64,000 nt of DNA from an uncultured Opitutales bacterium (GTDB taxonomy: Bacteria > Verrucomicrobiota > Verrucomicrobiia > Opitutales > UBA953), in the NCBI GenBank assembly GCA_934675585.1, contig CAKUQY010000007.1, forward strand, positions 12,217 through 76,216. Reading direction: 5' to 3'. Below are positions 60,865 through 64,000 of the stretch, in pieces; position 1 is the first letter of the stretch, and each line of letters opens with the position of its first letter. The position numbers and the translations under genes were made by a program. The notes beneath the pieces are model-generated. The model was not told the origin of the DNA. It saw only the letters and a program-made list of their open reading frames with translations, and did not search any database.

Positions 60865-63861
60865 CTATTTCGTTTTGATTTCAACGGTCGTTCCCGTGAT
60901 ATTTTCGCCTTCAATTTTTAAAATTGCCGTTCCCGCAACGCCGCGGCGGGAACGCAAAATGACTTGCGCCATTCCCGAAAACGCGGGCATTTTGTCGCCT
61001 TTCATCGAAAGATGGTCGGTCGGGTCGCCATTGCAAACGCCAACGATTTCTGCCGCGTCGCCTTCAACTTTGAAATGCAGCATGTTGTTCGCGTCGGGAA
61101 CGTTGCGATCTTGCGCGTCTTGAATGCGAATGGTCACATAAGCCAAATCGCGTCCGTCGGCGGCAATCGTTGCGCGATCAACACTGGCAATTGCTTTTGC
61201 GGGAACGCCGGTGGTTTCGACTTTATCACGCGCCCATTCTTTGCCATTTTTGTAGGCGACGACTTCGAGCGTTCCCGCTTCAAATTTCACATCGCGCCAA
61301 ACCAAGCGGAAACGTTCTTGCATGTCACCGCGCAAATCTTTTCCTGTGAGTGGCGTTCCCGCGTTTTTCTTGCGTTTGCCAAGCGATTTGCCGTTCAAGA
61401 AAAGTTCCGCTTCATCGCCCGAAGTGTAAACCATCACGGGCGTGATTTTCCCCTCGCGTTTGCCAACCCAGTTCCAGTGCGGCAAAATGTGCGCCATTGG
61501 AACATTCGGCATCCATTGCGATTGGTAAAGATAAGTGCGTTCCTTCCAGAATCCGCAAAGATCGACGATCCCGAAATACGAGCTGCGGGAACGCGCGCCT
61601 TGCGCTTGGATTTTTTTGAATTCGGCTTCCAGTTTCGCGATTTCTTCGGGCGAAGCGCCGCGGAAATCGTTCGCGGGACGGCGACCGAGATTCCAGGGCG
61701 TTGGCTCGCCAAGATAATCAAAACCCGTCCAAACAAATTCGCCTGCACTGCGCGGAGCGTCTTCTTGCGCTCCAAATTCTACGTCTGGCGAATATGCCCA
61801 GCCCGGCGAATAAATACTATAGTCGCCAACGTGGAATTCAAGATTGTTGTCGCAGAAATTACGATTCCAAAAATGCGAATAATCGTCGTTGCGCGGGAAC
61901 ATAAAATAGCCACGGGAACTCACACACGATGAGGTTTCTGAGCCGAAGAATGGCATGTTCGGGTTCGCTTTGGCGAATTCGTTGTAATTGTTCGGTTTGT
62001 AATTGAAGCCGAAAATGTCAAATTGTTTGCCGAATTCTGTTTTTGACGCGCGAATGTCGTTGCTGCCAACGGTCGTCGGGCGCGTCGGGTCGTATTTTTT
62101 GAAGCGTTGCACTAAATCGCGCGCGATTTCTGCGCCGTCGTGCGCGCCTTGTTCCTCAATTTCGTTCCCGACCGACCAGCAAATGATGCTTGGGTGATTG
62201 CGGTCGCGCTTGACGAAATTGCGCACATCGCGTTCCCGCCAATCGTTCCAAAACAAATTGTAGCCGTTGATTTTGCCTTCTTTCAAATATTTCCAGCAAT
62301 CGAAAAGTTCTGCATTGACGAGCACGCCCATTTTGTCGCAGAGCGCGAGAAATTCAGGCGCGGGCGGATTATGCGACGTGCGGATCGCGTTCACGCCGAA
62401 ACTTTGCAAAATTTCAATTTGGCGTTCGATCGCGCGTTTGTGAATTGCGCCGCCGAGCGGGCCGAGATCGTGGTGCTGGCAAACGCCCTTGATTTGCACG
62501 CGGCGGTCGTTGAGATAAAATCCGTCCGATTTCCATTCAGATTTGCGAATGCCAAATTCGGTTTTTTGCTCGTCAACTAATTTGCCGTTCCCGTCGCGAA
62601 CAAGCGTGGTGAGCGTGTAGAGCGCGGGATTTTCAATGTCCCACAACTCAACATTTTTGAGTGTAAATTGCGTTCCCGCAAAGCGTGCGAGCTCGTTTCC
62701 GTCTTTTGAAATGACGTTTTCGACGCTGTAATTTTTATCGTTTCCGTGGGTTTCGATTTCGGTAGCGACTTCGATTTTTGCCGTTCCCGCGAAGCGTTTG
62801 CCGTTGCGCGATTCGATAGTTGTGATTTCTGGAGTTTTAACCCAAACGCCGTTGTAGCCGATGTGCGTTGGCGATTTTTCAACCAAATAAGTGTGGCGGT
62901 AAATGCCTGCGCCAGGATACCAGCGCGTCGAGTTCGGCAGATTTTCCGCGCGCACAGCAACGATATTTTTTTCGCCGAATTTTAAGAACGGCGTGATGTC
63001 GATTTGAAACGACGAATAGCCGTATTTCCATTCTCCCGCCAATTTGCCGTTGACGTAAATTTTTGGCATCATCATTACGCCGTCAAAATTGAGATAAAAT
63101 TGTTTGCCTTGTTTTTCGGCGGGAACGGTAAATTCTTTGCGGTACCAGCCCACAGCGTTCCACGGGAGCGAACCCGTTTGATTCGGCTCGCTCGACAAAA
63201 ATTCGCTTTCCACACCCCAATCGTGAGGCAAATCGAGCGAACGCCAAGCGCTGTCGTCAAATGCAACTTCGTAAGCGAACGCGTTCCCGTCGGTTTCGAT
63301 TACGGGAACGATTTTTTCGCCTGTCGCGTCAAAAAGTGTCCATTCATAAACGCTTGGCCAGTGGCGGCGTTGCGCGGGATTGATTGAAAGTTTTAAAAAG
63401 CGCGCGCTGATTTTGAAATTATCTTTTGAATTTTTTTCGGCGATTTTTGCGTTGGTTTTGTCGGCAACTTTTTCCCAAGTTTTGCCGTCGCTTGATGCTT
63501 CGATCGCGTAGCCGTAATCTGCCGTTTCTTCCCAAACAATTGACGATTGCGCGATGTCGCAAATTTTGCCGAGGTCAAAGGTTAAATTTGCCGTTCCCGC
63601 GCCAGCCGCGCACCAACGTGTCGTTAAATCGCCATCAACCGCATTTTTTGCGGGATTGTGGTCTTCGGCGGAACTTGCCGTTGCGGGAGAAATCGCCACG
63701 CCGGGTTCTGCTTTTGCCAAGCAGTCTGCGTGTTTGCCAAATTTTGCAAACTTCCAGCCCCAATCAAAAGATTCGCAAGAGCCGACATCTTGGGGGGGGG
63801 CGCCACAAGCTGCAATTAATAAAGTTAAAGGTAAGCAATATAAGAATTTAGCATTTTTCAT
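60865..63861 (-). CDS. Lipoprotein GH2 beta-glycosidase with inserted F5/8-type C domain
   Basis: A 998-residue surface or periplasmic lipoprotein; signal and lipobox MKNAKFLYCLPLTLLIAAC with acylated C19. Residues about 50-190 are an F5/8 type C (CBM32-like) domain (NAVDGDLTTRWCAAG, IEASSDGKTWEKVAD) lying inside the GH2 sugar-binding domain, whose two parts are SFDWGWKF before it and DSAWRSLDLPHDWGVESEF after. The catalytic TIM barrel has acid/base E567 (WSVGNEIEE) and nucleophile E642 (FFGSETSS). Likely a beta-galactosidase or beta-glucuronidase. Start at 63861 rather than an ATG at 63870, since the TATAAT overlaps the latter. C9 tract just after C19. Confidence 0.9.
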   Translation of the reverse strand: MKNAKFLYCLPLTLLIAACGAPPQDVGSCESFDWGWKFAKFGKHADCLAKAEPGVAISPATASSAEDHNPAKNAVDGDLTTRWCAAGAGTANLTFDLGKICDIAQSSIVWEETADYGYAIEASSDGKTWEKVADKTNAKIAEKNSKDNFKISARFLKLSINPAQRRHWPSVYEWTLFDATGEKIVPVIETDGNAFAYEVAFDDSAWRSLDLPHDWGVESEFLSSEPNQTGSLPWNAVGWYRKEFTVPAEKQGKQFYLNFDGVMMMPKIYVNGKLAGEWKYGYSSFQIDITPFLKFGEKNIVAVRAENLPNSTRWYPGAGIYRHTYLVEKSPTHIGYNGVWVKTPEITTIESRNGKRFAGTAKIEVATEIETHGNDKNYSVENVISKDGNELARFAGTQFTLKNVELWDIENPALYTLTTLVRDGNGKLVDEQKTEFGIRKSEWKSDGFYLNDRRVQIKGVCQHHDLGPLGGAIHKRAIERQIEILQSFGVNAIRTSHNPPAPEFLALCDKMGVLVNAELFDCWKYLKEGKINGYNLFWNDWRERDVRNFVKRDRNHPSIICWSVGNEIEEQGAHDGAEIARDLVQRFKKYDPTRPTTVGSNDIRASKTEFGKQFDIFGFNYKPNNYNEFAKANPNMPFFGSETSSCVSSRGYFMFPRNDDYSHFWNRNFCDNNLEFHVGDYSIYSPGWAYSPDVEFGAQEDAPRSAGEFVWTGFDYLGEPTPWNLGRRPANDFRGASPEEIAKLEAEFKKIQAQGARSRSSYFGIVDLCGFWKERTYLYQSQWMPNVPMAHILPHWNWVGKREGKITPVMVYTSGDEAELFLNGKSLGKRKKNAGTPLTGKDLRGDMQERFRLVWRDVKFEAGTLEVVAYKNGKEWARDKVETTGVPAKAIASVDRATIAADGRDLAYVTIRIQDAQDRNVPDANNMLHFKVEGDAAEIVGVCNGDPTDHLSMKGDKMPAFSGMAQVILRSRRGVAGTAILKIEGENITGTTVEIKTK
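63792..63800 (-). repeat. C9 homopolymer tract just after the lipobox
   Basis: On the coding strand nine C in a row encode Ala-Pro-Pro plus the first base of Gln right after C19 and a Gly. It is by far the longest G/C run noticed in the window. Confidence 0.95.
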
Positions 63862-63898
63862 AGCTTCCATTATAAATCATCGCTACGCGTTCCCGCAA
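63859..63898 (-). promoter_or_regulatory. Leaderless-type promoter of the GH2 gene
   Basis: Minus strand TTGCGG (63898-63893), 18 bp, TATAAT (63874-63869) and seven bases to the ATG at 63861. The -35 lies in a motif copy (TTGCGGGAACG). The remaining bases to 64000 hold two more motif copies and no gene; AAGGAG near 63973 may belong to a gene to the right. Confidence 0.7.
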
Positions 63899-64000
63899 TT
63901 TGAATTTCGCGGGAACAAGCGCGCGCGCATTTCGTCATAATAAATGACACCGAAGGTTTAGTTTTTGTGAAGGAGTGAAAGTTTTATTCGTCAAATAAAA

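Larger units (their letters stand above)
1..64000. repeat. Highly iterated motif CGGGAACG / CGTTCCCG, window-wide
   Basis: The word GCGGGAACGC, with core GGGAACG or its reverse CGTTCCC, recurs throughout the window in genes and between them. A count by eye of the exact heptamer core in positions 1-10,000 gives about 45, split about 24 GGGAACG and 21 CGTTCCC although every gene there is on the plus strand, so there is no clear polarity. Near variants (GGGAACA, GGGAGCG, TGTTCCC) add more. Within genes it is read in several frames and gives recurring peptides AGT, VPA, RER, GNA, RSR and FP. Inverted pairs form terminator stems. It is sparse in rpsB, tsf, pfp, the TPR gene and the second PEP-CTERM gene. 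Function unknown; see findings. Confidence 0.95.

Noticed and set aside
1-64000. Iterated motif as Chi, KOPS or AIMS polar element
   Set aside because: Both orientations are about equally frequent in the first 10 kb, where all genes face one way; polar elements should be skewed.
1-64000. Iterated motif as LexA or other regulator site
   Set aside because: Hundreds of copies, most within genes and in all frames, cannot be ordinary operators.
1-64000. tRNA, rRNA or riboswitch genes
   Set aside because: Intergenic stretches were scanned by eye for tRNA T-loops and common riboswitch cores (for example FMN before ribE); none was convincing.

Overview
The window is about 64 kb of bacterial chromosome, probably from a host-associated member of the Verrucomicrobiota (Opitutae-like). 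The reasons are two secreted proteins with a C-terminal PEP-CTERM signal ending in an Arg-rich tail, a PPi-dependent phosphofructokinase, a lipoprotein GH2 glycosidase, a Ser-type sulfatase, an M60-like (mucinase-type) metallopeptidase and an HGSNAT/DUF5009-type membrane acetyltransferase. Lineage is inferred from gene content only. No rRNA, tRNA, CRISPR array, phage or transposase gene was found. Most genes are housekeeping.

Layout. 0-7.1 kb: a ClpP-fold protein cut by the left edge, sufS, a Bax-inhibitor-1 protein, then a peptidoglycan cluster (amidase, murJ, D,D-carboxypeptidase). 7.1-20.8 kb: sulfatase, stand-alone coaB, ClC transporter, a VOC protein (-), argJ, M42 peptidase, ddl, sdaAA, tex, rodZ-like, pfp. 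21-31 kb: uvrA, acyltransferase-3 (-), plsY-hom, M60 peptidase, AEC permease, folD. 31-44.5 kb: PEP-CTERM gene 1, htpG, a motif-free islet with a broken GNAT gene, ribE-aroK-hit, an orphan ABC ATPase, ispA, a TPR protein, DUF2851, purA, a DUF362-like protein. 44.5-50.4 kb: rpsB-tsf, a coiled-coil/tatD pair, an RRM protein, PEP-CTERM gene 2. From 51 kb to the right edge every gene is on the minus strand: coaD > lipoprotein > pgpA > malQ > maf as a tight operon, a Cys-rich secreted protein, DUF5009, smc and the GH2 lipoprotein.

The dominant unexplained signal is a short non-palindromic word, core CGGGAACG (reverse CGTTCCCG; usual full form GCGGGAACGC), scattered through coding and non-coding DNA in both orientations. 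Counting by eye, the heptamer GGGAACG/CGTTCCC occurs about 45 times in the first 10 kb; about 1.2 would be expected for a 7-mer on both strands at even base composition. It is read in many frames (AGT, VPA, RER, GNA, FPR), loads into disordered protein linkers, forms perfect palindromes, and as inverted pairs makes the stems of several intrinsic terminators. It is almost absent from rpsB-tsf, both PEP-CTERM genes' conserved parts and an islet that looks acquired. This resembles DNA uptake sequences (Neisseria DUS, Haemophilus USS) or the cyanobacterial HIP1 word, but it is denser than those families usually are.

A second theme is initiation: several genes have a good sigma70-type promoter whose TATAAT ends only 6-9 nt before the ATG, with no Shine-Dalgarno sequence, which predicts leaderless mRNAs. 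A third is a set of dispersed intergenic repeats near 15.4, 20.9, 31, 49 and 51 kb, one copy of which appears to have gained the iterated motif. Two homopolymer tracts (C9 in the GH2 lipoprotein; T9/T13 in the PEP-CTERM promoters) are candidates for phase variation.
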